Below, in pieces: positions 36,188 to 51,966 of a stretch of 64,000 nucleotides of DNA. The stretch lies in NCBI RefSeq assembly GCF_030704535.1, contig NC_081822.1:8288501-8352500 (forward strand), in the 5' to 3' direction. The stretch is from Vitis vinifera (Eukaryota > Streptophyta > Magnoliopsida > Vitales > Vitaceae). The notes beneath the pieces are model-generated. The model was given only the letters and a program-made list of their open reading frames with translations, was not told where the DNA came from and searched no databases. The position numbers were made by a program, and so were the translations under genes. Every line of letters starts with the position of its first letter. The stretch's first letter is position 1.

Positions 36188-37207
36188 GTCACACCCCTGA
36201 TTATCTCACTTAATTTTTCACGAGTGTGTGGTGCTAAGGACCCTTCCTTAGCCAACCTTCCCTTCCTAGCGTTTAGAAAAACAGAGTAGAACACAGAAAG
36301 AACAAAGCAACAAGGACACACGAGGTTATGGGAATCCTTTCCCAACTTGTATTAATCACTCTTACAAGACAAAATTGCTTCCTGAACCAGAGTACAATGC
36401 TCTCACCGAAGGCATACGAGAAGAAACCCTTTCCCCAAACTCTCTCTCTGTTTCAAGGCTACAAGAACCCTTTTAAAATACTCAAGCTGCAGTTACAAAT
36501 TTGAATTCCTCAATTCAAATCTTGGAGCCAACTAGGTGGTTATGCAACTGGCCAGAACCGCCCTCAACTGCCCTGCATAACCACCCACCACCTAGATAGT
36601 GACTTGCACATGCCACCCACTTGCACCAGCCATCATCCCTCAGCCAACTGCAGGTCAAATGACGGCTTGATTTGGTCACTGAGCTAAGCCACTAGCTAGC
36701 TGTACTGCCATCTCTTCAGGTCTTGCTCCCCAAGCTGCTGGTGAGTCCCCCTAACAAGTCGACCCCTCCCCCGTAAGGTGCCTCTTGTGACTGGGTACCC
36801 ATCAACATGTCTTTGATCAAGGCCCTCTGAGCCAGACAGTGTGCACCAACCATCTGACCAAGCATCTGGTACATCAGTGTGCCTTCCCCACACTGATGTG
36901 TGAAGCCCGTGCCATGTCTAGGTGCCCATGGCTTGGGCTTGTTGCTTGCTTCCCAGCAACGAGCCATGGCATTGCGCCCATGGTTTCATTAGCTGGCTCA
37001 CCACACAAGGCTTAGGCGCCCTCGTGCATGCGCGGGGAGGGGGTAGGCCGCACCAGGCCCTGTGCCGTTGCGGCCACGAGGTGCACACCACACATGTCGT
37101 AGAGCCCATGTGTGTGTGCTTGAGTCACGTCATGTGTCTTAGGCACGCCCAAGGCCGTACCATGGTGCCCCCTTGGTGCGGTTACGGGTCTAGGCTTAGT
37201 CAGACAA
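36188..37207 (-). repeat. GC-rich LTR remnant, minus orientation
   Basis: About 1 kb that is clearly more GC-rich than its surroundings, with GC-rich ORF shadows on both strands. On the minus strand it starts near TGTTGTCTGACTAAGCC and ends AATCAGGGGTGTGACA. A TATA-like TATTTTAAAAGG sits near 36470-36482, followed by an R/U5-like tract rich in AGAG and TTGT. This is the layout of a plant gypsy-type LTR. No recognisable primer-binding site follows the end, and I see no target duplication (CTAGC versus AAAGT), so it is a solo or truncated LTR. The right end could extend to about 37245. Confidence 0.6.
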
Positions 37208-40200
37208 CAAAAGTAGTGTAATAGTGTTGTAGGAAATAGGAACAATGGATAGAATCATGACAAGGAAGAGAAAATGAATACAAAGAAAAATGAAATATAA
37301 AAATATATTTCAAAAAATTATTGTATTTAAAACTAATTGTTTATTTTCTTTGCTTTTTGTTATCCTTCTCTCTGCCTCTTTACCCTTTTTTTCCCTTCCA
37401 TTTTATCTCCATACCACTATAAATGCTGATACATGACGGGGATTGCTTGATGCAGTGAATATATTGCAGGGATCCTAGGAACCCATTCCAAATTCCAAGA
37501 ACAAAAAGTTCGTCCAAGTGCTGTTAATTGGCCCTTCCAAGGCCCTATGTCTGTGAGATGCGTATGCTCTTGTCGCAATGAAGGGTGGTGGACCCTTTTG
37601 CGCTGGACTTGCTAAGATTAATGTGAAGACTGTAGAGGTGATTCAGCATCACCAATTGAATGGTCCAGATTGATGATGGGCGTGGCATATATATTTAATT
37701 GAGAGAAAAATGCAGGGGAGTTGGTATAAATTGAAAATAATCTGGTTATCCCCATCTGCATGGGGATGCAACAAGCAAGAACCAGGAGATGAAAAAAAAC
37801 ATTAAGAGGGACAAATAGCTATCAGATGAGATGTAGGTATAAAGTTGCGCCAATGAGAGGTTGTTGTTAGAATGTTGAATCCCAAAAGAGATAAGGAAAC
37901 TGAGGGAAAGACGATAATTGTAGGGGAAGAGTAGTGGCGGGCCAAGTCACGGATGTCCATTTAGAAAGAGTGGGATGCTCTTTTGCCCTACCAATTGTAG
38001 CTGTCAATCTCTTTACATGCCTCCCACAGTGGGGTGCATCATCACCACCTTGTTCCTTTCAATCTGGCCACTTATCCTCTACACTGAAATTATCATTGTG
38101 ACGATGCAAATCATGCAATTGTCAATCATACACCGCCATATCTCTCAATTATTCAAAAATATTATGCATGCTTTGCTCCAAGCCTAAAAACGGTAATTGC
38201 ATGCTGTGTGCCATGCTTGGGATTTCTGAATGTTCTTTAGGCCTAAATTTGAGACATACAGCACTGCTAAGAGCATGGTAGAGCCAAGTGTGAATGGGGA
38301 TGTCTTGAGTCTTGACCAAGTTCATGATGGTACTTCACTGCTCTACCTCTGATTGAAAGGGTTCCTGGAGGACCACTAATCCTCTTCTCCCTGCAAGTAG
38401 TTATTCTGGAGACCTTGTTTTTTTCCCTTGTAATATTGTTTTTAGTTGACTGATCCAATTAATGCTCGACTGCCTTATATGCTGACCAAGTGTAAAAATT
38501 TTGTTGGCTAATGTGAGTGCAATTGTTTTCTTTGTAGCACCAGATAAATATTAGGTATGCTTGGATAGAAAGAACTTTGCAGTAGCTTTCCTAGAAGATA
38601 ATGGTTACAGATGAAAGGACTAGGATTGTCTTTAGGAAGGGTTGGGGAGTTTGCTGGTGCAAGTTGGCAACAGTGTAAGCACATTGCGTCAACGCTGTTG
38701 AGCTGTTCCGTTATTGAATGATGAAACATGGCTCAATGCTTCATCTCTGGATATGCCAATTCTAGGGTGTGGAACATGCTTCTAGAAAAATGCACAAGGA
38801 TTTCTGGAAGAGTAACTTGAATGGATTTGTCTATCTCATGGTCATCTTGTTACATGCATTTCATGAAATAGGAGGCTACTGACTGGATTACAACTCATAA
38901 TTTTTGAATGATAAAAAATAGCAGACTACTAACAATTTTAAAATCAGTGAAGTTCAGTAAAACTCTCATCAAACTTCTTATAATTCAGGTATACCACACA
39001 ACAGTAATAATATTTTCAATATTTCATATTACTGTTTGTGCTTTTACCTAATGCTACTGCCATTTAGCCATTTTCATGGTGTTTCCGCCTTGAGGTTGTT
39101 GAAACAGAGTCGACGGTACTCGCCTTCAAATGGTAATTAATAAGTATATATTCAAGCTTCCCAGAATGTAAAATTTTTCGGAATCAAAATGGACTACAAA
39201 AAGGAAGTATGCTAAGAATATGGGGCTTCTTTTAATGCATCACCAATTTAATTAGAGCAGTGCTCCCCACTCTTGTGACACAGAGGGTCAATTGGATTAT
39301 GATTGGCCTTTAATTCAAAGAAACAAATCATGTTATTCTTCACTCCATGACAATTGAGTACACCAATTTGTCCAGAAGAATTCAATTGGTTACACACTAT
39401 AAACAGGTCATCTTCCTCCATGGGATCCACCTCCTATGTCAGATACTACTAGGGGCATACACCATTGAACCAACGATTGTTGCAAGAACTACAAGAACTA
39501 ACTACACACAGTTTTGGAAGCAGGCTTACTAACCAACACCATTTCTCTCCACATTTGATCTGTTAATTTCTGAGTGCAAAATATACTTACACACAAACTC
39601 TTGAAGTCCATTTATTTTGAGCCAGTCTGAAAAGTTTCAGGCTCTTAACAGACAAGCACAATATCTATTAACAAACAATGAAATAGTATAATTTTTCAGA
39701 TCCCAGAATTTTTGTAGCCACCTTTAGCATTACTCCGTGTAGTCTGAAATAATACTGTTTCTTGTTTGGGAAATAGCTGCCAGAGTGGGCCCATTGGATG
39801 GGCTCAAATTCACTTGACGCCCTTGGACAAGAAATCAGTTTCCACAACCAACACGGTAGCTCGAGCCAGCCTGTAGGTTCACATAATTTCAAGCAGTGAG
39901 TTGTTTCATTTGGGGTTCATTTTTGGATGTAGCACCTAGCACACATAAGTTGTCTGTACTTCCAGGCAATCCCAGTATTACAGAAGCTCTTGCAATTTGA
40001 CTGTATTGTAAAGTTTTAATGCTTAGTGAAGAATAGCATAAGGGAGGAGGACATGCAATGGGCTTAGTAAAGACAAAGTGTAGTGCGCTGTAGGGTGATG
40101 GAACCATTCAGCCGGCCTTGGAGGACCACTGCAACTATAGACAAACCATTGCCCTGACGTCAGTTTCCAATGACAGTTATAAATGATGCATTTTCCTACC

Positions 40201-41269
40201 ACCTAATTTCACTAGCTCCACAACTTTGTAGAGTAAGTTACTATGAATCACAAACCAACCAATTCTCTGAAAACGGCACAAGCTAAGGATTTTTTTCCTT
40301 TGAATTTGTCCCCATTCTGACTTCAATAGAGGTCATAGTGCTTGAGTCGGTTAGCCATCCATCCAAATTCAAATATTAATCTTAAAACCAAGTTGATATC
40401 AGATTGATTTGTAAAAGGCTCTGTATTACTCTCTAAGGAGACAGGAACGGGAAGAAGATGAAAAGATCGAGCTTGTATAAATGTTGATGCTTAGAAGTTA
40501 CGCTTAGTCTCCGGAAAGATGGCGTATCAAATTTGTAACCAGAAAGATTTTGCAATGGTAGTGGTTTCCAAACATAAACGTCAAAGTGTTGCTTCTGCAC
40601 TTCTTCTTCTTTCCGAAATATGGTTCTGCTTCACACACTTAAACTTCAATCATTCAAATAAAAAACTTAAAAAAAGCAAGGTATGTTTTACAGGTTTTTG
40701 ATACAAAAGTTGTTTTTTGCAAATAAATTTGAGGATTTTTTATTGTTATTATTATTGAGAATGTTATGAATAATAGCTGAAAATATATATAGAAAATACT
40801 CAGCAAACTTTTACATTTTGCGTATCTGCATAATAACTTTAGAGAGATTAAACAAAGAAATCCGGTTTTTGAACTTGAGTCATCGATAAAATTTTGTTCA
40901 TAAAATAATTAAGAATTGTTTTTAAAAATTTTCTCAAAAACTATTCCTTTCCTTTCCAAATAGACCTAAATCTTGGATGAAGAAGGGACAAAAAGGTGGG
41001 ATGATTACATCATCAAATATTATGAAGTGATTTTATTGTATAATCAGTATTATGCAACAACATAAATAAAAGTGGAGGAACAGCAAAGATTTATGATGGA
41101 TGGTATGGTTTTGAGAACATGTACAAGTGGGTTGTTTGGACCATGTTTCCTACGCACACATTATACACGCGTGGGTGTGGCATTCCTTTTGTTTGTTCTT
41201 TTTCTTTCTAATTGTGACTGCAACTGGGTATACTGTTGTGGCTTTTGTTCTCTCTTCTCTCTCGCGACA
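37208..41269. other. Spacer and upstream region of the RSS3-like gene
   Basis: Moderate AT content, no recognisable protein and no repeat ends I can define. Short ORFs at 37975-40107 are 60-74 codons and match nothing. The last 200 bp before 41270 are in frame with the downstream gene (see findings). Confidence 0.5.
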
Positions 41270-43003
41270 ATGGAAAGTGGAGTTCCCATGCTTAATTGTC
41301 TGTTGCAGCATGCATTGAGAGGCCTATGTTCTTGTTCAGATTCTTCCAACTCTTCAAAGTGGGTGTATGCAGTTTTCTGGAGGATCTTACCTCGGAACTA
41401 CCCTCCACCAAAGTAAGAGAACCGGCACCAACTAGGGAATGAAAGATAAAAAAGAATGAAAGATTTGGCTGATACAATTCAAATTACAAATGAAGCTATT
41501 TAACGTACTTAGATCACATTGCATTTTTTCAGGTGGGATTATGGAGGGGGAGCTCTTGATCGCTGCAAAGGGAACAAGAGGAACTGGTATTCCATTAGAA
41601 TTATGATAACCCATGTCTCATTTTGGTCTGCTTTTGAGTTTTGAAGTGGATTTTCTTTTCCAGGATTCTTGTTTGGGAAGATGGGTTTTGTGATTTCTAT
41701 GAGTGTGAACGAGCCGGGGGCGAATACATGAAGGGCAGGTTTGGTGCTGATGTCTTCTTCAAAATGTCCCATGAGGTCTATAATTATGGTGAAGGGTAAG
41801 AATTTATGGCCATCCATTTCTTTCCTTCCATTTTCTCTTGGTTGAATAGAAACTGTAGGAAGCCTTTGAAATTAACTGGTAAGTTTCTCATGGTACTTTT
41901 TGCAGATTAGTGGGAAAAGTTGCAGCAGACAACAGTCACAAATGGGTGTTCAGAGAAAGCCCAAATGAGAATGATCCTGGCTTCATCTCTTCATGGAATG
42001 TGTCAATTGACCCTGTAAGAAAAACACTGAAGTTTCCAGAATTCAATGCAAACATTAAGATTCATCCTTCAATTCTAACTTTCTCTTGAATTGGTGGTGT
42101 AAGCAGCAACCAAGAGCTTGGGAGTTCCAGTTCAATTCTGGCATTCAGGTTAGTTCCTTCACACATTCAAGAATAGAACCAGAAAAGAGAAATTTTCTAC
42201 TACTATCATTTGAGGATTGTTGTTGTTGTTGTTTTTTTTTTTTTTTCTAATTAACTTCCTACAGACAATTGCCATCATTTCTGTACGAGAAGGTATCATT
42301 CAACTGGGCTCATTCGATAAGGTCTCCCCGCTTACCTCTCTGCATCTCTCTTCTTGATTACAACAACTCTTTAAGTGATGGTCTATGGGTTGTGCAGATG
42401 GTGGAAGATCTCAATCTGGTGATTAGCATACAGAGGAAATTCAGCTACCTCCAGAGCATACCTGGCATTTTCTCCATACAGAGACCATATCTACCCATCC
42501 AACAACCAAACGCCACTGAAACAAGTTTCTCACCAGAAGAAAAGTGCCAACTAGCCGGAGCAAAGAGACTGTACAGCGACAGACCCGGCGAGCCTCCCAT
42601 CAAGTCCATCAACTTGGGCTGGAACAGCCCACAAAACGGTGTTGCGGGACCTGCCATTTGGTCTATCCCACCTCTTTTACCCACCATGTCTTGCAGTCTC
42701 GGAGCTCTGTTATCAAAGCTCCCTTCAGTTCTGCCATCCTACAACCACATTGAAGCTCATGACACAACTCTGCTTAGCAATAACAGCAACAGCAACATCA
42801 ATAGCACAAGCCAGAGGTTGAAAGTTAATGGTGTTGGTGGGTTAAATGAAATTCAAATTGCCGGTATAAAATTGGAATCATCCTGCCTGATGGACACAAA
42901 TCAAGAAGAGAAACCCAGTCCACTGGATCCATGTTTAGGGTTGCGAGATGAATTAGGGTTTGGACGTGCAAGGGAGGGAGGTCGTGCTCTAAATCTCAAT
43001 TAA
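41270..43003 (+). CDS. bHLH-MYC_N domain protein, RICE SALT SENSITIVE 3-like (380 aa, 7 exons)
   Basis: Exons: 41270-41412, 41533-41586, 41664-41795, 41906-42014, 42107-42148, 42265-42321 and 42398-43003 (TAA). All are GT-AG and phases agree (1143 nt). The first about 215 residues form the N-terminal domain shared with MYC-type bHLH factors, without a DNA-binding bHLH. Landmarks are WVYAVFWRILPRNYPPPKW, GNKRNWILVWEDGFCDF, VYNYGEGLVGKVAADNSHKW, FQFNSGIQTIAIISVREG and VIQLGSFDK-like IIQLGSFDK. The C-terminal part is Pro/Ser/Asn-rich and ends GRALNLN. These proteins are often mislabelled WNK-kinase-related. RSS3 itself links bHLH factors and JAZ proteins in jasmonate and salt responses; such an adaptor role is inference here. 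The chosen ATG gives the family-like MESGVPMLNCLLQH. An AATAAA lies at 43116-43121. Confidence 0.88.
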
Positions 43004-43115
43004 TTAGGAAAATCCAATTGTATTTATTGTGATAAACCAGATAATTTTAGCTAGTTGGCCTTTGAGTGTGTGGTCAGTTCCTTGCTCACTCAAGCACAAA
43101 TGTATGCCCAACACT

Positions 43116-43121
43116 AATAAA
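43116..43121 (+). terminator. Candidate poly(A) signal of the RSS3-like gene
   Basis: AATAAA 113 bases after the stop codon of the plus-strand gene, in a T/A-rich 3' region. Confidence 0.45.
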
Positions 43122-46100
43122 CTTACTGTATTAATATAACTGTATGATAATGAGATCTCTCCCCTTTTTCCTTTTTGTTGAGTTTGGGGCATGTTTCCAT
43201 ACTCAAATTAATTCATTAATTTTTTACACTGAACATAAAATCAAAGAAATAAGTAACCTTTAGTATGGGTCTTTAGAATAAGATACTAGTTTCTGTATAA
43301 TTCATTGAAAATGATAGGGGTGGGGATGTTGATGGGTCAGATCTTAACATGCACCCATGCTCCCTTATTCTACATTGGTTAAATGGTGATGGTTCTACCT
43401 AATAGACAAAGTTGCTATCTAGGTTTACGTGCACGTCTCTTGACTTGAACCGGAGAACATGAGGCAGGTCATTGAGCCAGACACAAACCCAATGCCATTT
43501 GGCCGGCTCTGCCAATGTTTGTTAGTATGGTAGAGACAAACACGATGATCAATGTTTTATATCTGACCTTCTACCGTGAGATTCTTGAAGATCATAGTTT
43601 GGAAGGAAAAGGGTGGCGAAGAAACAGTGTCTTTGTCCGTCCAGTTTGCAAACAAAACAACAGCCGTAGTTATTGCAAAAGCATAGAGCGTCCACTCATA
43701 ACTTCTTTGAAGAATGAGGTGCAGTGGCAGGTAGGGGTTTAACTCCGGTAGCCTGTCCCTTGAGAAATGTTGGGCCACTTGTATGTGTACTGGTCCCGGC
43801 CGAAAATCAAGGACAAAGATAATTGAGGTTTGGGACAAGTTGAGGAACCCGACATTTGGTATCTAGCCCTACACAATGGCCGGTCCCCAGCCTCATATTC
43901 TTGATCTTTTTCTCTTTGGTTGGTGACGCTCAAAGCTTAAATCAGTTGTAATTTATGGGATCAGGCATTGATGTGGCTCCCCTTGGTTAGAAGAATGTAA
44001 CATCACTTATCAACCATCCGTTGAGTTACAATTATTGGATAAAGGAAAATGCCAAGTAATCGTAATGACACCTATAAAACAAAATATCTAAACCGTTGAA
44101 TATGTATGATAGGATTTAAGTCATCGAAAAAGTTATAAACAAATAGGATTAAAATGTAAACAATGAAACCTAAAAATATATAGGTAATATCATTTGATTA
44201 ATTGCCTCATTTCAATAGATACCGAAAAAACATATTTCTACATGATAACTAGACCCTAAATAATTCATCAGGTTTACCTTGAATTACTTTCTTTTTTAGG
44301 ACTTTGTGAGTGGTTCATTGTAATAGCAGCATTTCCCAAAGACCTCACCTAAATCCAACTAGAAAGAAGACCAACTTATGATCTCACCTAATTATTGATT
44401 GTGATCAACCAATTTTGGAATTTTCTTTTTTATATTTATTTGGAGTGGCATACCTCCGGAAAGATTTGTGAACAACCCAAGAATGTGTAATTATTTTGGG
44501 TTGCCAAGGGGAATAAGAAAAAGGTTCTGACTGTGAGAAGGGTAGCAACTTGTAGAAAAAGACTCATTAAACGAAGAAACACAACTATAGGAAATCTATG
44601 TTATTATTTATGGGAACCCACAACCAGATTTCCTATCAATTTAGGTTAAAAAGACTGTAAAACTTCCTGAACAAATCTCCTGAGAAATCTTCTCACTATC
44701 TTGAGTATCCAGACATCAAAAATTGATTCATTTGCTATAAAATAATTTGGAAAGTAATTCCTTTTCATTTTTGTTCCCCACCCATGCTAAATTTCAAAAA
44801 TCACAGTTCAATCAAAATTAAGCTTGAAAGAGCAAAAAATAAAAAGGGATCTGGGAAGTCAAAATCCCATTAGATGTTCATTTTGAAACCCATATGATCC
44901 TAGGTCAAATGCTAAATCATTTCCCCTATCTTCATTTCATCCCCCCTTTTATTTTGTTTAAACCACCGATTCACCGAAGCATTATCATTGTTCGTACAAA
45001 AGAGCATTGAAATGGAAGAATATGTGAAACGTGTCGTCCTTTGTATGCCATCCCATGGTGGTTTACTTTTCCTTTTCCTCTTTCTTCCTTTCTTTCCTTC
45101 CTTTTTCTTTTTTCCAGTAAAGTAATTATTTAACAACGCGGAACACCAGACACTGACCCACCAGAAAAATCATTGATATGTGGTTTTCCACAAGCATAAA
45201 GTTTGGATCAATGAGATGGTGATGGTGGGTGGGGATCGGCCATTTTCAGACAGGGTCTCTGATATTTTGTGTACACAGAGAGGCTAGTATAGCGTGAGGA
45301 CCCAGTTGCCAATTGTATTCTAGTCCTGCCACCCTCACTCTCATCAAAAGCCATTAAGTTTTTTTTCCTCTTCAAATTTTGGCAGACGGATTTGTCCAAG
45401 CCCCAACCAACAATTCAAAAATAGATGTACATAACCCAACTCCACCTGTATAAATACCAACCAAACTTAATACTCAGTGGTGGAAATAGAGATCATTTTA
45501 GTGAGCTTTAATCGCCTTCTTAACACATTCAACCATATAGTGATGCAGGCTTGGATCAAATGGATCAAGTTTGACTTGAATATTGGCATCTTTCTGGAAA
45601 CAGGACCACATGTTAAGTGGAAGTATTTGCCATCCTTTGTAAGCAATTCTGAAATCAACTATAGAGGGCGGTATAAGAAAATATCATATGGGTGGGTGAT
45701 GATATTTGATTGAGGCAGCCGAGAAAATAGCACAGAAGGTAGGTGACACATTTGATTTTCTTAAAAGTTTCCTCTACCTGCCTTTAAACCTTTGGTGGTC
45801 TGATAATTTGTAGGTGTCCCGTATTTGTCACGGAACTTAAAAGTCAAATGTGTTTCCTAACCCTAGAAAGATGGCTTCCCAGATGACCAGGCACACAAAA
45901 ATAAGTTGTCTTTCAGTTTATTAAAAATATATATATATTTATTTATTGAAAATGTAATTATAAGTCTGGTCACAAAAAGAAATGAAGACCATCATCTTGT
46001 GTGCACTTCACAATTGAAAATATATATATTAATAAAAAAATAATATTTTTAAGGGCTAAGACCGTCAAACATAATATTTCAAATCTCCCTATAAATTATT

Positions 46101-46432
46101 AAATTAAAAAAAAAATTCTAAATACAGTGTTTCCCAATTCATATAAATAAAGCTAATTTAAGAACTTTCAAGAAAATTATATTCTAAGTTTCTTCAAATC
46201 TTTATATGGGACTTTATTGAATTAAAGTCAAAATCTATAGAACCTCAAATTTCAAGTTTTAAGATCAAAATCTTTTCGAGATGAAGTTATTCAAGGCCTT
46301 TGGCATTGTTAAATCATGCTAAAACTCAGTCATACAAAAGCCCAAATCAGATTAAATCTCTCTATTTCTAAGACACATTAAGGCCCAAGTCAAGTTAAGT
46401 TCCAAATCAAGTTAAAATTCAAGTCATATTAA
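43122..46432. other. Spacer with a possible SINE head and an orphan TATA/ORF
   Basis: It holds a tRNA-like A/B box pair at 43442-43480 (listed separately). It also holds a TATAAATA at about 45450-45457 followed by a 78-codon ORF at 45477-45713 that matches no family I recognise. The rest is AT-rich. Confidence 0.45.
43442..43480 (-). repeat. Possible tRNA-derived SINE head
   Basis: On the minus strand TGGCTCAATGACC (43479-43467) resembles an A box and GGTTCAAGTC (43451-43442) a B box. The spacing is short for a tRNA but seen in some SINEs. No tail or target duplication has been defined. Confidence 0.3.
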
Positions 46433-46709
46433 GGTGTTGTTTGTTTTTTTACTTAATTCTAAATAAAACTTTAATGTTTAATAGTGTTAAATTAGGTTAT
46501 TTGTTTTTGTAGTATCTTATTTCTATTAAGTATTAAAAAGTAAAGAAAAATCAATATGTTATTTTTTCTATTTAAAAAAAAACTACATATTTTAACTTTT
46601 TCTATTTAGTAAAAAGTTTATAATAAGTCATGAAAAAATAGAAAAACAAATAATCTAAATTCTGAAAACAAATTGTTTTAAGCAAAAAGTCAAAAAAACA
46701 AACACCACC
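46433..46709. mobile_element. Harbinger-like MITE, copy B
   Basis: A 277-bp element with the best-preserved ends of the family: GGTGTTGTTTGTTTTTTTAC on the left, and GGTGGTGTTTGTTTTTTTGAC read inward from the right. It is flanked by TAA at 46430-46432 and 46710-46712. It is non-coding. The internal CTTTAATGTTTAATAGTGTTAA is shared in diverged form with copy C. Confidence 0.8.
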
Positions 46710-46717
46710 TAAGACTT

Positions 46718-47172
46718 GGTAAGTGTTTGATAAACTGACTTAATAATTTAAAGTGACTTAGTAATTTAATTTAAGTTATCAAGTAAATTAAATATATTTG
46801 GTAAAATAACTTAATGTTACGATTTAAAATAAAAAACAACTTTAAGTACTGAATAAAAACAATTAACTTATTCTTAAGTTCACATTTTTATTTTACTTTT
46901 TTATCCTTATTTATCTATTTGCCTCTATGATCTCTTTTGTCACTTCACAATCTCCATTATTACTCGATTTTTTTTGCTTTAGTTATAATTTATGACAATA
47001 AATATATCAATTTGATGATTTAAAATAAAATTTAAGTTAATTTTATCAAACAACTTTAATACTTAAAGTAAAAATTAAGTAATAAATTTTAACTTAATAA
47101 TTTAAATATAATTTAACTTAAAATCAACTTAAGTTATTAAGTAATAAATATTAAGTTTTACCAAATACTCCC
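46718..47172. mobile_element. TIR element, uninterrupted relative of the 17768-19860 element
   Basis: 455 bp. The left end GGTAAGTGTTTGATAAACTG pairs with the inward-read right end GGGAGTATTTGGTAAAACTT. The subterminal order (ATTTAAGTTATCAAGTAAATTAA, then ATATTTGGTAAAATAACTTAATG) follows the ends of the 17768-19860 element closely. It starts only six bases after the TAA duplication of MITE copy B. Non-coding. Confidence 0.7.
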
Positions 47173-47250
47173 TTAAGTTAAGTCATAGTTTAAATCATGT
47201 CACAATTTAAGTTAATACTCAAATTAAGTTTATGTCATTTAAGATTAAGT

Positions 47251-47392
47251 GGGCACTTAATAAATCAACTTAATAACTTAAAATTAATTTAATAACTTAA
47301 TTTAAATTATTAAGTAAATTAAATATATTTAATAAAATAACTTAATGATATAACTTAAAATAAATAACAATAATTAACAAGTAAAAACCAAA
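47251..47392. mobile_element. Partial copy of the same TIR element
   Basis: One end only: GGGCACTTAATAAATCAACTT, then AATTTAAATTATTAAGTAAATTAA and ATATTTAATAAAATAACTTAATG, matching the left arm of the 46718-47172 element. The other arm is missing. Confidence 0.6.
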
Positions 47393-48516
47393 TATGAAAA
47401 TTTCTCCTAGAGTTACATCCTTTGGGTGAAAGATTTGAATATAAATATATTAATAAAAAAACATAAAAATAAAGGGAGATTTTAATGTGATATGTTGCAT
47501 ACAATAGAAATAGATACCTATTCTATCTCATAACAACTTTTTCTTATATAGGATGTCTTTCATTTTTCGTTATATTTTTATAAAATCATCACAAGATCAT
47601 ATCACTTTCATTATAAAGATATTTTTATTAAGTTTCAAAATAAGAAATTTAATTACAATCACATATTCAACTCAAGAAATATTCCATAAAATATTAATTC
47701 TATTAAAAAATTACATTAAAATTAAAGATTTGAGACACTACTCAACAACTTCATTTTCTAAACATGTCAAATCCTGGGAGATGCTCAATGCCACAGGAAG
47801 GAAATTTTACTTGGGACCTTCAAAACCATGCACAGTTATTTCCAATCTAATTGTTTGGAATTAAATTTAAGATTAATTGTTTCCTATTTACCATACGACA
47901 CACAGCACAAATATGGATGAGGTTTGATGGTTGTCTACTTTCCAGGTTTTGATGGTTTTTTGGAGCTTTCGTTCTCTATTTGCTTAAATGGAATATAATA
48001 TGTAGGATGGATTTTTCTCTAGTTTTGAAACCAAGTCTAACAAAACTTGAGAATACATCCTAAATTTTCTTGGGAACTACATGACCCTCTAATGCAACAG
48101 CAATGAAACTACCAATTTAGCCATGCATTAACCAATGGCTAAATATTGTATTGAGGGGGTCATCAACCTTCTGATAATAAGATAATTTGAAGGGAGAGAA
48201 AAGATGGGTGCTACAGGGATCAGGAGAACTTCAAGCATCACTAGAGCAAATCAGGAAAGCCGTAGCTAAATGATGACTGGATTTACAGAGGAAATTGGAT
48301 ACCGACTATAATCAATCTATTGTTCATAAGCAACATAATTATAAAGTACTATCTACACAAATCAGCATCTGAATACACATTGACAGACCACCCATCAATC
48401 AGTAATTTTAATGGTGGAAATTGGGGAATGCATATAATGAAACCATGGAGATCATCAAGCTGTGCTATATTCATCAGTCCTCTTGTCATCCACTGCTACA
48501 AAGCTTCAAAGTTCTC
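47393..48516. other. Spacer and 3' flank of the cysteine protease gene
   Basis: AT-rich to about 47750. The protease 3' UTR probably lies just below 48517. A 103-codon ORF at 47553-47864 is low-complexity and unrecognised. Confidence 0.5.
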
Positions 48517-51907
<3,391 letters not shown>

Positions 51908-51959
51908 CTCTCCGAATCACTCCTGTATTGTGAAAAGGAGTGGGGGAGGGCGCGGGGAG

Positions 51960-51966
51960 TTATATA
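51960..51966 (-). promoter_or_regulatory. TATA box of the cysteine protease gene
   Basis: TATATAA on the minus strand (context CCTATATAACTCC) lies 53-59 bases upstream of the start codon, in a short GC-rich block. Position and sequence fit a core promoter with a short leader. Confidence 0.65.

Noticed and set aside
36696..37245. Several GC-rich ORFs on both strands, one with repeated Cys/His
   Set aside because: They sit in a GC-rich LTR-like repeat where stops are rare by composition; frames overlap each other and none resembles a known protein.
43739..43933. 64-codon minus-strand ORF in a GC-richer patch
   Set aside because: No family recognised, no splice partners and no promoter signal.
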